64,000 bases of DNA from assembly GCA_022414725.1 (NCBI GenBank), contig CM039464.1, positions 57,456,681 through 57,520,680 of the forward strand. Reading direction: 5' to 3'. The notes under the pieces were generated by a model, which saw nothing but the letters and a program-made list of their open reading frames with translations, was not told the DNA's origin and made no database searches. Made by a program: the position numbers and the translations under genes. Position 1 is the stretch's first letter, and each line of letters starts with the position of its first letter. Source of the DNA: Microglena sp. YARC. Lineage: Eukaryota > Chlorophyta > Chlorophyceae > Chlamydomonadales > Chlamydomonadaceae. This document shows positions 31,466 to 41,503 of the stretch, piece by piece.

Positions 31466-32873
31466 CTAACACAAGACCCAGCTGCTGTCAAGTTTCACAA
31501 TGGCCCTGTACTCGGGGCCAGCTGCCTCTGGATCCATCAAAAGCAAGCAGACATCGGCGTGACCGGCCTCCGCAGCCGCCCACAAGGCCCAGCTGTTGAC
31601 AGAGTTCGCCCGGGCCCTGAACTCAAGTCCAGCCACCGCAGGATCCATCAGCAGCTTGCAGACATCTGCGTGACCTGCCTTGGCAGCCGCCCACAATGCT
31701 CTGCTGTCGCTAGAGTTCGCCAGGGCCCTGTACTCAAGTCCAGCCACCGCTGGATCCATCAGCAGCTTGCAGACATCTGCGTGACCTGCCTTGGCAGACG
31801 CCCCCAAGGCCCTGCTGTTGATATGGTTCGCCCTGGCCCTGTACTTGAGTCCAGCCACTGCTGGATCCATCAGCAGCTTGCAGACATCTGCGTGGCCTTC
31901 TTTGGCAGCTGCCCACAAGGCCCAGCTGTCGCTAGAGTTCGCCCTGGCCCTGTACTTGAGTCCAGCCACCGCTGGATCCATCAGCAGCTTGCAGACATCT
32001 GCGTGACCTTCCTTTGCAGCCGCCCACAAGGCCCTGCTGTCGCTAGAGTTCGCCCGGGCCCTGAACTCAAGTCCAGCCACCGCTGGATCCATCAGCAGCT
32101 TGCAGACATCTGCGTGACCTGCCTTTGCAGCCGCCCACAAGGCACTGCTGTCGCTAGAGTTCGCCCGGGCCCTGAACTCAAGTCCAGCCACCGCTGGATC
32201 CATCAGCAGCTTGCAGACATCTGCGTGACCTGCCTTTGCAGCCGCCCACAAGGCACTGCTGTCGTTAGAGTTCGCCAAGGCCCTGAACTCAAGTCCAGCC
32301 ACCTCTGGATCCATCAGCAGCTTGCAGACATCTGCGTGACCTTCCTTGGCAGCCGCCCACAATGCCCAGCTGTCGCTAGAGTTTGCCCGGGCCCTATACT
32401 CAAGTCCAGCCACATCTGGATCCATCAGCAGCTTGCAGACATCTGCGTGACCTTCCTTTGCAGCCAGCCACAATGCCCAGCTGTCGCTAGAGTTCGCCAA
32501 GGCCCTGAACTCAAGTCCAGCCACCTCTGGATCCATCAGCAGCTTGCAGACATCTGCGTGACCTTCCTTGGCAGCCACATAGAGAAGCTTGTTTTCATTT
32601 TGGTTCGCCCTCGATTGTAGGGCCCCCTTAACCCGTACAAGGATTGGACACCAAGCATACTGCTAGAAGGTCGGCTTGCCCCCCTTTCACCATCATCTCT
32701 CCAACTCGCTGTGGTGGTTGGATCAATCCGATAAGGGGCCATCCCGAAAATCTTTTGTGCAGAGTTTTACACACTAATTCAATCTTGGGGTTGGAAGAGA
32801 ATAGGGCAATACGATCAAGAATGTCATAGGGACACGTTAGGAGTGGAAACGATGATCGCGTGTGCGAATGCAT
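31466..32873 (-). pseudogene. F-box/ankyrin cassette I (two-base deletion in linker)
   Basis: The repeat part is the cleanest in the array: ten repeats with the full C-terminal end (IVKLDSSWVLC), open from ~32578 to 31466. The F-box-like start (ATG at 32873) is also open. A two-base loss near 32640 (ACAAGGATTGG against ACAAGAGGATTGG) puts the two halves in different frames. A single small indel therefore separates this copy from an intact reading frame, so it is the best candidate for recent activity. Confidence 0.8.
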
Positions 32874-32939
32874 GTTCGATGAACATGTGTGTACATGCAT
32901 GCAAGCGCACAGGATGGTATAAATAAATAATGAGTTGGG

Positions 32940-32957
32940 ATAAACCCTATAAACTCT
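32940..32957. repeat. ATAAACCCT 9-bp repeat, two copies (one worn)
   Basis: Two units, the second reading ATAAACTCT, lie upstream of cassette I. Confidence 0.7.
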
Positions 32958-33002
32958 TGGTTGCACTTGCCTGGCGGTATCTGCAAGCGGTACAGAATGG
33001 GT

Positions 33003-33040
33003 GTTCCTGCCTCACTGCGGATTTTTTGAATTTTCTACTC
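33003..33040. mobile_element. Left end of a MITE-like element
   Basis: GTTCCTGCCTCACTGCGGAT plus the T-rich stretch matches the left ~35 bp of the cassette element; no right end is present. This marks the right border of the cassette array. Confidence 0.5.
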
Positions 33041-33066
33041 TACTGAATTTAGATCCTCAGGCGGTT

Positions 33067-33411
33067 TCAAGATGGCTTTCGAAGCCAACACTCATCCTCG
33101 ATCGCTTCAACACGAAGATAGTTTTCAGCGGCCCGCACCAAATCAACGTTGCCTTCCAATTGGGCAATAGTGTTCCGATCGGTTGCGAATTTGATTTGTT
33201 TTTCCCTCTCCTTCTCCAACTGTTGTATTCTGCGTTCAAGTACTTCTTTCTTGTGCATGAAATGGTAATTGATGTATCCAATCTCCTTTTTAAGCTTTTC
33301 ATCGTAGTCGACAGCGCCATCATCTTTTAATGGTATTCGTTTGATGCTACAACGCAAGTAATGAGGAGGAGGAGCAGCTGTAGCTGTAGCGGTAGCGGAG
33401 TGATCGTTCAT
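33067..33411 (-). CDS. Coiled-coil protein of unknown function
   Basis: The 114-residue product has an Ala/Thr/Pro-rich N-terminus. A long charged helix follows (KKEVLERRIQQLEKEREKQI), likely a coiled coil, and then a short acidic C-terminus. The ATG at 33411 has a TATA-like GTATAAAAAA about 40 bases upstream on the minus strand. The stop is TGA. I do not recognise the family. Confidence 0.6.
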   Translation of the reverse strand: MNDHSATATATAAPPPHYLRCSIKRIPLKDDGAVDYDEKLKKEIGYINYHFMHKKEVLERRIQQLEKEREKQIKFATDRNTIAQLEGNVDLVRAAENYLRVEAIEDECWLRKPS

Positions 33412-33463
33412 GTTTGAAACAATGCTTATTCCAAGCATGATGCATTTTGTTTTTTATACACCA

Positions 33464-34225
33464 TCACCAAAACCGCTCGATCTCCCAAGCATTGATCTCG
33501 TCAGCACGCAATTTATGATGAAGGGACGTCCACCAAGACAATGGCTTTTCTTGAGAAAGGCGCATGGCGTCCACAAGGTACTGCGCCCCCGCAGCGAACA
33601 CATAACTGTCCACCTTACATTCGCATCCGAAGGCCTCAACCCAAACCCGCTCAAGGTCCAGACGTTGAGGGTGCGAGAGCCCTCTCCGCATGACACGCGA
33701 CTCGCTCATCAGTTTGCAAAACAATGGCTCAGGGTTCGATGCCATCGGATGAGCGGTAGGCGCAAGCAATGCCACAAGCTTTGATGAAAACGCATATAGA
33801 TTCCTCTCCATGCCGCCATGCGGCGTCCCAAAATGGTCCCAAGGATCACCCTCCAAGAAGGCCACACGGTTCACAGGCATGTCGCCAGCACGCAAACGCG
33901 CCACCGTGTAATGCAACCACGTATCTGCCTCACGACCCACATTATCCAGATGCTCGAAAAAGACATCGACATCACTACACTTTGTACCCAAGACATCGAA
34001 CAAACGTTGCTTTGCATCTTCGGCAGTACCCTTGTGGAACACGAATATCCGGTACCGCTCGCCTGCAGGACGCTCCGAAAACGCAAAAGCAAGCGCGGAT
34101 ACCCATCGTTCCACCCCCGGTTCGTTGTACCAAGCAACCACAACGTCTGAGACCGAGCGAGAAGATGACGATGATAGCATGTCTTTCATTTCCATGGGAA
34201 ACGTGTTCGTAATATTATGTCTCAT
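33464..34225 (-). CDS. DUF3431-like protein (glycosyltransferase-like)
   Basis: The 253-residue protein shows the ordered motifs I associate with DUF3431: an opening strand with VVVAWYNEPGVERWV, a strand with IFVFHKGTAED, then LDNVGREADTWLHYTVARL and VAFLEGDPWDHF. The NVGREAxTWLxxI and FLxGDPxDH motifs are the most telling. The family occurs in fungi, algae and large DNA viruses and is thought to be related to glycosyltransferases; activity here is inferred. The ATG at 34225 gives a short polar N-terminal extension with a Ser run, so a later start (Met 11, 13 or 16) is possible. The stop is TGA. It is intact. Confidence 0.65.
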   Translation of the reverse strand: MRHNITNTFPMEMKDMLSSSSSRSVSDVVVAWYNEPGVERWVSALAFAFSERPAGERYRIFVFHKGTAEDAKQRLFDVLGTKCSDVDVFFEHLDNVGREADTWLHYTVARLRAGDMPVNRVAFLEGDPWDHFGTPHGGMERNLYAFSSKLVALLAPTAHPMASNPEPLFCKLMSESRVMRRGLSHPQRLDLERVWVEAFGCECKVDSYVFAAGAQYLVDAMRLSQEKPLSWWTSLHHKLRADEINAWEIERFW

Positions 34226-35080
34226 TACATTTCACATGTCGCACTCCGAACGCCCCACAAAAACAAACGAAAAAGTGGTCGACGGCAAGACTGTCTGAAT
34301 ATTCGGAGCTACAAAAAAGTAATGGGCGTTCCTTCCTCCCGGCGAATTTTTTTAAATTTCTACTCAGAATTTTGTAGTTGATACAAAGATACAATCAATG
34401 CTGGGAATTTTTTAGTATCAGTTGACGAATGCTGGTTTAGTGAGCGTCTCAAGCCACATTATGGGTATTCCCCTGTAGGAAAACCTGTTATCGTTAAAAC
34501 TACTGGTGGAAACAGCACATATTCCTACCACTAAAACACTATGGTGGGTCAGCACTGTTTTTCTTTTCGGCTACAAGCAGCAGCTTCCAGGCAAGACTAT
34601 TTCAATCTGTCAAAGAGTCAAATATAATGGGCGTTCCTGCTTCCGAACGGATTTTTTATTTTACTGAAATCTTACGATAAATATTGTCGTCGGTATTTAG
34701 GCAGACCTTTGAAATCGTTTGAATCAACTGGTTTGAATCAATGAACCCCTATCAAGCGGTTTTCCCCTTGAATCAGGGTACCTTGAAAACAGTTTGAATC
34801 AGTGATTCAATTCAAGCAGCTTATTCATTGAATCAGACGGAAGTCAATCAAGACAATATCAAACGGAATTCAAGGTGGTCGAAGATATTGCACTTCGAAA
34901 TGTAGCTAAGCTCCCATATGTAGGCTGCCGAGAGGTAGGAAGCTTTGAATCCGAGGCGGGCGAGCGCCTAGCGATAACCGGCACAAATCCGTTCCTTGTA
35001 GTACATTAGTTGTGCTTTCATTGGCTAGACAAAAAACTAGGGTGGGGTGTAGGTGCTAGCAAGATGATGGCTGTAATCTC
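34226..35080. other. Repeat-rich intergenic stretch with two MITE left ends
   Basis: Left-end copies of the cassette element occur near 34328 (GTTCCTTCCTCCCGG) and 34634 (GTTCCTGCTTCCGAA), each followed by a T-rich stretch but no right end. From ~34700 to 34850 the motif TTTGAATCA recurs several times in both orientations. No gene is supported. Confidence 0.5.
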
Positions 35081-35084
35081 AAGT

Positions 35085-35215
35085 GTCACAACTGGCTATG
35101 TAACCAAGTTGAAGTCTGGCTATGTAACCAAGTTGAAGTCTGGCTACGTAACCAAGTTGAAGTCTGGCTATGTAACCAAGTTGAAGTCTGGCTATGTAAC
35201 CAAGTTGAAGTTGAA
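35085..35215. repeat. 24-bp tandem repeat, five copies
   Basis: The unit CTGGCTATGTAACCAAGTTG plus AAGT is repeated five times with one base change. It is open in one frame (SGYVTKLK repeated), but there is no wider gene around it. Confidence 0.85.
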
Positions 35216-35394
35216 TGTAGGAGTTTGGAAACAGCCCAAGTAGGGTGTGTGTGCGTGTTTAAGTACTCGCACTTTGGACAATGGTAGGAAAGACTTTTAC
35301 AAGAAAGGAAACAAATATAATGCCAGAAAACAAATTGGTATCATATATTTAATTTTCCTGCTGAGGACGGCTTAGCTGGCTCGAAGCTACACAA

Positions 35395-35790
35395 CAACCT
35401 AATATACAGAGAGACAGCCTAATGGAGCTGGCTGGAAGCTATACAACCTGGCACACAAAGTGAAAGTCTTATGGAGCTGGCTGGAAGCTGTACAACCTAA
35501 TGGATCTGGGTGGAAGCTTTACAACCTGCCACACAAGTGAAAGTCTAATGGAGCTGGCTGGAAGCTCTACAACCTAATGGATCTGGCTAGAAGCTGTACA
35601 ACCTAATGCAGCTGGCTGGAAGCTGTACAACCTAATGGATCTGGCTAGAAGCTGTACAACCTGTCACACAAAGTGAAAGTCTATTGAAGCTGGCTGGAAG
35701 TTCTACAACCTAAGGAGCTAGCTGGAAGCTGTACAACCCATGGCTGGAAGCTGTACAACCTAATGGAGCTGGCTGGAAGTTAGGTCTAAT
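35395..35790. repeat. ~29-bp degenerate tandem repeat, about 12 copies
   Basis: Units based on AATGGAGCTGGCTGGAAGCT plus GTACAACCT are arrayed with variable spacers such as GCACACAAAGTGAAAGTC. Confidence 0.8.
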
Positions 35791-35973
35791 TCAGTTGTAG
35801 GGAAAGTATTCATCGTTGTGGGTATCCCACAATTGATGAATACAATACAGTGCTCTCGTGGGTATCGCACAAGAAGGCTGTATATTGTCAACTACCAGGC
35901 CCGGCTATTGTCCAAGGTGGTGGAAGGGATAATAGGCCTATCTACTGCTGTGCTTGAAATTTCAAATTAAATT

Positions 35974-36065
35974 TTTGGGTTTTTTGTATGAGGGTTTAAA
36001 GGTACTGCCTGTCCTGGTCAACAAGGACAGGCAGTACCTTTAAACCCTCATAAAAAAAACCCAAA
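35974..36065. repeat. Near-perfect 42-bp inverted repeat (hairpin)
   Basis: The arms 35974-36015 and 36024-36065 pair at 41 of 42 positions around an 8-base loop (GGTCAACA). The stem core is TTTAAAGGTACTGCCTGTCC. It could be a foldback element or a recently inverted duplication. Confidence 0.9.
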
Positions 36066-36100
36066 CTAAAGTCACCCTATGATTACTGCTCCATGCTACT

Positions 36101-36243
36101 ATATATTCAGGGCACTAACATGCCTTAATATCCTATTGGCTAAGCTTGGCACCACATGATGGCAGCTTCCAGGCAGCTCCACTACTGCATATTCGTCCTT
36201 TACTTGCTCCCAACAGCCAGCATTCATGAATGACCTGCAAGGG
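36101..36243 (-). other. Possible terminal exon of a spliced gene
   Basis: On the minus strand a good 3' splice signal (TTTTTCCCTTGCAG) precedes GTCATTCATGAATGCTGGCT. The sequence then stays open for about 30 codons in phase with the exon-like segment at 37941-37992. The evidence is only splice signals and open frame. Confidence 0.3.
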
Positions 36244-36299
36244 AAAAACATTAGAATGAGTAAGATAATGCTGCTTAGAATGTGCTGCACTTATCATGT

Positions 36300-37925
36300 T
36301 GGTGACTTAAGTGTGTGCAGAGGGTGGTGGATGCATACATGGCTAAACGCATTGACCACCCATTTTGTAGCAAGCAGCCTCAAGGGCGCTTATGCGGCTA
36401 CATAATGGGCAGGTGCAGCTAAGCCATATTTTTTATTACTGACATGCATTAATTAAGTTGTTACATGAGGGTGGTTCAGGCATACCATACAAGGCAAATC
36501 GCATCTCCCGCCCATTCTGTAGCAAGCAGCCTCAAGGGCGCTTATCGGGCTACAGTATGGGTAGGTTCAGCTAAGCCATATTATGATATTATTGATAAGT
36601 AACATGCATTAATTAAGTTGTTACATGAGGGTGGTTCAGGCATACCATACAAGGCAAATCGCATCTCCCGCCCATTCTGTAGCAAGCAGCCTCAAGGGCG
36701 CTTATCGGGCTACAGTATGGGTAGGTTCAGCTAAGCCATATTATGATATTATTGATAAGTAACATGCATTAATTAAGTTGTTACATGAGGGTGGTTCAGG
36801 CATACCATACAAGGCAAATCGCATCTCCCGCCCATTCTGTAGCAAGCAGCCTCAAGGGCGCTTATCGGGCTACAGTATGGGTAGGTTCAGCTAAGCCATA
36901 TTATGATATTATTGATAAGTAACATGCATTAATTAAGTTGTTACATGAGGGTGGTTCAGGCATACCATACAAGGCAAATCGCATCTCCCGCCCATTCTGT
37001 AGCAAGCAGCCTCAAGGGCGCTTATCGGGCTACAGTATGGGTAGGTTCAGCTAAGCCATATTATGATATTATTGATAAGTAACATGCATTAATTAAGTTG
37101 TTACATGAGGGTGGTTCAAGGCATACCATACAAGGCAAATCGCATCTCCCGCCCATTCTGTAGCAAGCAGCCTCAAGGGCGCTTATCGGGCTACAGTATG
37201 GGTAGGTTCAGCTAAGCCATATTATGATATTATTGATAAGTAACATGCATTAATTAAGTTGTTACATGAGGGTGGTTCAGGCATACCATACAAGGCAAAT
37301 CGCATCTCCCGCCCATTCTGTAGCAAGCAGCCTCAAGGGCGCTTATCGGGCTACAGTATGGGTAGGTTCAGCTAAGTCATATTATGATATTATTGATAAG
37401 TAACATGCATTAATTAAGTTGTTACATGAGGGTGGTTCAGGCATACCATACAAGGCAAATCGCATCTCCCGCCCATTCTGTAGCAAGCAGCCTCAAGGGC
37501 GCTTATCGGGCTACAGTATGGGTAGGTTCAGCTAAGCCATATTATGATATTATTGATAAGTAACATGCATTAATTAAGTTGTTACATGAGGGTGGTTCAG
37601 GCATACCATACAAGGCAAATCGCATCTCCCGCCCATTCTGTAGCAAGCAGCCTCAAGGGCGCTTATCGGGCTACAGTATGGGTAGGTTCAGCTAAGCCAT
37701 ATTATGATATTATTGATAAGTAACATGCATTAATTAAGTTGTTACATGAGGGTGGTTAAGGCATACCATACAAGGCAAATCGCATCTCCCGCCCATTCTG
37801 TAGCAAGCAGCCTCAAGGGCGCTTATCGGGCTACAGTATGGGTAGGTTCAGCTAAGCCATATTATGATATTATTGATAAGTAACATGCATTCATTAAGTT
37901 GTTACATGAGGGTGGTTCAGGCATG
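36300..37925. repeat. 160-bp satellite, about nine near-identical copies
   Basis: The unit begins near TTACATGAGGGTGGTTCAGG and includes CAAATCGCATCTCCCGCCCA, CTCAAGGGCGCTTATCGGGC and an A+T-rich part, GCCATATTATGATATTATTG plus ATGCATTAATTAA. Copies starting near 36621, 36781, 36941, 37101, 37262 and onward differ by only one or two bases. The first copy (~36300-36460) is older and diverged. Such homogeneity suggests very recent amplification or conversion. Confidence 0.95.
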
Positions 37926-37940
37926 AAAGCATAACTCACC

Positions 37941-37992
37941 ACAACTTCTTGCCAAGTCCTAGTTTCGCTCCCCTCGAATCCTCCGAGCGAGC
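37941..37992 (-). other. Possible internal exon of a spliced gene
   Basis: The minus strand reads TTTCCACTTGCAG, then about 52 bases (LGGFEGSETRTWQEVV in one frame), then GTGAGTTATG, a consensus 5' splice site. With 36101-36243 it would form a spliced gene whose intron contains the 160-bp satellite. Confidence 0.3.
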
Positions 37993-38050
37993 TGCAAGTG
38001 GAAACAGACATCAAAGTTAGTGAATGAGTGAGTGTTTCAAGTAGCTCAGT

Positions 38051-38087
38051 CCCCCCCCCCCCCCCCCCCCCCCCCCCATCCCCCTCC
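38051..38087. repeat. (C)37 homopolymer with adjacent GTGTT repeats
   Basis: A run of 37 C is followed by a short C-rich tract, then by GTGTTGTGTA units to about 38180. The poly-Gly reading of this run is not a gene. Length is unlikely to be reliable in any assembly. Confidence 0.9.
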
Positions 38088-38250
38088 CAACCCCCTTGTT
38101 CTATAGTGTTGTGTAGTGTTGTGTAGTGTTGTGTAGTGTTGTATAGTGTTGTGTACTGTTGTGTAGTGTAGTGTAGTAACTGTTGTGTTTTGTCGTGTAC
38201 GGGTCCCAGCAGCTGCAGCATATTTTTACCAAAGGCCAACTGCCCACCTA

Positions 38251-38565
38251 AATTCAATACGAAGCTCAGTGTTCAACTACGGACCGCAGGGTTTTTCGAT
38301 GGTAAGAAATTAATGTCTTTGTCATCCTGGCACCACTCGATACGGAAGAGATTTGTAGGATTGTAGTAATAACTCTCGGGCATTCACCAATACTATTGGA
38401 TGTACGGTATATCATCAATGTACTTCGTGTAATTTACCAATAGTATACTATGTGATCTCCACTAGTTATCTTACGTACTTTATCGGTATATCATTCAACT
38501 AACCATTGCACCTTCATCGTAGTAGACTGGATGCCGAAGTTGTCCACTGAGCTTCGTATTGAATT
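38251..38565. mobile_element. 315-bp inverted-repeat element (MITE-like)
   Basis: Perfect 21-bp terminal inverted repeats bound the element: AATTCAATACGAAGCTCAGT plus G at the left and its exact reverse complement at 38545-38565. There is no coding capacity. It is unrelated to the cassette MITE. I cannot define a target-site duplication with confidence. Confidence 0.7.
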
Positions 38566-38846
38566 AGGGTATGTTGAGTATCATGGGGATTGCCGACAAC
38601 ATACATTTGGTTTACATGTGCGAGAGAGTAGTAGGAGTTACAGGGACAGTAACGGGAAAGTAACAGGAGAGTAACAGGCAGATACATGGAGGGTACTCAG
38701 GCGATGTCTATGGGACATACTGCGACATATATGGTTTTACATGAAGATACAGTTGTATCGGTGTGCAAGTTCCTATAAAAAGAATATGGTGCAATATAAC
38801 ACACAACATAACGTGACGGGACAAGCAGGACAACATGGATATGCCA
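38566..38846. other. Intergenic stretch with short repeats
   Basis: From 38635 the sequence repeats GGA(A/G)AGTAACAGG-like units a few times. No gene is supported. Confidence 0.35.
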
Positions 38847-39482
38847 TTAAAGTGGAATTGGTAGTTTTAAACGGATAGAATTGTCGTGTTGCATGTATTT
38901 ATCACGATGACATTTGTAAATATGATTATCCATACGTCGAAATGCTATGGATGTCTGACAATAAGGACAGAGTCGTTGATTATCTCCGTGATCTTCCTCG
39001 TGGACAAGGAGTTGCCATTTGTGGATGAAGGACATACCGCACTCATCACACACATGAGGACGATTGGCTTCATGGAACACCGTGTGGTGCTTCAACTCGG
39101 CATTAGTAGCGAAACTCTTAGGGCAATGCTTACAGGGATAAGGTTTATATTCTAGGTGTCGGTTCATGTGGACCTTCAGGATCTCAACAGTAGCAAAACA
39201 CTTGTGACATGTTTGACACTCAAGGGGGTTTACATGTTTTAACAGATGAACCTTCAAGTCTGGGGCAGTCTGGAATATCTCATTGCAATGCTTGCAAGGA
39301 TGACACTTGTGGACAGTCAAGGAACTCTTAGTAGTGAAACCTTTCTTACAGGACTCACAAGACCAAGGTAATTCGCCAGTATGTAACATTGTATGGCGTC
39401 GAAGAGTATACGCAGTCTTGAATACTTTATTGCATTCATGGCAAACAAACACGGGAACTACAGACATAGATGCAATTGACAT
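38847..39482 (-). CDS. C2H2 zinc-finger protein
   Basis: The 211-residue protein consists of about seven C2H2-type fingers in tandem, starting with CHECNKVFKTAYTLRRHTML H and including CKHCNEIFQTAPDLKVHLLK and CKHCPKSFATNAELKHHTVF. Linkers are of the TGExPxxC type. The finger near residue 180 (CPYCQTSIAFRRMDNHIYKC) is atypical. Such proteins are sequence-specific DNA-binding regulators. It is a typical eukaryotic gene; some giant viruses also carry C2H2 proteins. The ATG at 39482 is preceded by GTAAGT, so a spliced upstream exon cannot be excluded. The stop is TAA. Confidence 0.75.
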   Translation of the reverse strand: MSIASMSVVPVFVCHECNKVFKTAYTLRRHTMLHTGELPWSCESCKKGFTTKSSLTVHKCHPCKHCNEIFQTAPDLKVHLLKHVNPLECQTCHKCFATVEILKVHMNRHLEYKPYPCKHCPKSFATNAELKHHTVFHEANRPHVCDECGMSFIHKWQLLVHEEDHGDNQRLCPYCQTSIAFRRMDNHIYKCHRDKYMQHDNSIRLKLPIPL

Positions 39483-40005
<523 letters not shown>

Positions 40006-40022
40006 AGGTATTGTGTTGTTCC

Positions 40023-40493
40023 TCAAGTAAAGTAACTTGAAACTATCCTGCTGTTAGGATGTGATAGACCTTCGAACGTCACAAAGCCCTTTGGGTTAGT
40101 AACATCCCTGGTTATGGTCACGGTTTTAGTCGTGTTGTATGACATTGCAAGTTTAATTTGGTTACTGTCGCTACTGATGTATAATAAATTAGTAAGAATG
40201 TTTGACGTATTCCTGAACAACCCTTCATATACATCTATCTTGAGTATAACCGAAGTACCATTAGCAAGATTGAACACGACATGGTGATTTTTAAGATGGT
40301 CCATCCATGATGTCTCATATGGAATAGCCTGGTCCCCGGGGAAAGTACGGTTACGCTGATTCGGAATGTCTTCGGGTGGAACTATATCTTCTAATTTCAA
40401 TGGTTCAAATTCAAACTCAGACGAGTCTAGATTACTGTTCGTGTTCACACCCAGCCATGCAACAGTTGATGTATTAACTGCATAATCATACAT
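40023..40493 (-). CDS. Protein of unknown function, many N-glycosylation sequons
   Basis: The 156-residue product has no recognised motif. It contains five or six N-x-S/T sequons (NTST, NRTF, NGTS, NTSN, NTTK) in a beta-rich sequence, as expected for a secreted or lumenal protein, yet no signal peptide is visible from the ATG at 40493. It is divergent from the gametolysin-like fragment, so it might be a broken exon of a secreted protein. The stop is TGA. Confidence 0.4.
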   Translation of the reverse strand: MYDYAVNTSTVAWLGVNTNSNLDSSEFEFEPLKLEDIVPPEDIPNQRNRTFPGDQAIPYETSWMDHLKNHHVVFNLANGTSVILKIDVYEGLFRNTSNILTNLLYISSDSNQIKLAMSYNTTKTVTITRDVTNPKGFVTFEGLSHPNSRIVSSYFT

Positions 40494-40690
40494 TGTTAAT
40501 GTACAATAAACAGAGGAGATTAACGAGTGCACATATTTTATACACTTCTGGATTACATTGGCATTATTGCTTAAGAAAACAACAATGTGGTTGATTAAAT
40601 GGAAATTGCGTTAAAAGGATAACATCAATTGTAATATTTTTAAATGTCTGTGGTAAATCACCTGGAATTGACCATGATCTATTCAAATCA

Positions 40691-41503
40691 ATGTGGTATA
40701 CAAGCGCTTCAGTCAGTGGGCAAAGCACAATGGAGGGATACTACGAGTCTTGCTCACAAGGATATACAACGTTTGCAGAGGACGATAATTATGTTGTTCC
40801 GGATGAAGTACAAGTACCTTGTGTAGGTCAAATTGCAGATACTTTATGGAATGCGACGCAATGCTCATACTTAGAGCTTTATGGGTGGGCGAATTACACA
40901 AATCATTATTTAACCGAAACTAAGAATATCGAGTTGACCAAGTATTCAAGAAAAATATATGTCATACCGCACAACCCGAAATGCCCATGGCTTGGTCGAT
41001 CTAACAATGTTGGATGCCAGCCGGGTTGGTCATGTATAATATGGCTTAACGTGCCATATGCTGTCAGACTTGACACCATGTTTCACGAAATGGGACATAC
41101 ATTAGGATTAGTGCATTCTAGTACACCCAGTAATGAATACGGTGATTATTCGTGCGCAATGGGTGGGGCCGCCGGGGTAAGATGCTTTAATGCTCCTCAA
41201 AATTGGTTTCTAGGGTGGGCAAAGCCAATAGCGGATTTAAATGCATCAAATTATGAGGGAAATGTTTGGAAATCATTCCTTATCCCGCCCCAAACCAGTG
41301 CTGAAAATAATATGATTCGCGTATCCACTGATTGGGATAACAACCAAACATATACGCATTATTTCATAAGTTTTCGAGCAAAAGTGAATTATGACGCTGG
41401 GCTATATACACCATATTCAAACGCTATCAGTATTCATAGTTATAATAATTCCGGCAAGATTAATTACAGGGGAAAAGCTATACTGGTTGTAGTTTGGTTC
41501 TGA
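40691..41503 (+). pseudogene. Gametolysin-like metalloprotease (peptidase M11), truncated
   Basis: The zinc-binding motif HEMGHTLGLVHS is clear. It is followed by the family features EYGDYSCAMGG and VRCFNAPQNWFLGWAKP, and preceded by a Cys-containing segment (SVSGQSTMEGYYESCSQGY) typical of gametolysins. These enzymes digest algal cell walls or matrix glycoproteins and are best known from volvocine green algae. No signal peptide or propeptide is present; upstream sequence is out of frame. The C-terminus is cut off where a 90-bp tandem repeat begins (~41490). I therefore read it as a partial gene. Confidence 0.7.

Noticed and set aside
31445..32620. A 391-codon plus-strand ORF
   Set aside because: It is the antisense of the 111-bp ankyrin repeats, whose lack of antisense stops is a property of the repeat. 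The minus strand gives the meaningful ankyrin protein.
36300..37925. A CRISPR-like array
   Set aside because: The 160-bp units are contiguous and near-identical with no variable spacers; no cas genes are present. The same holds for the other tandem arrays.
37862..38257. A 131-codon minus-strand ORF with poly-Gly
   Set aside because: It is the reading of the 37-C homopolymer and GTGTT repeats; only the short exon-like segment at 37941-37992 seemed worth noting.
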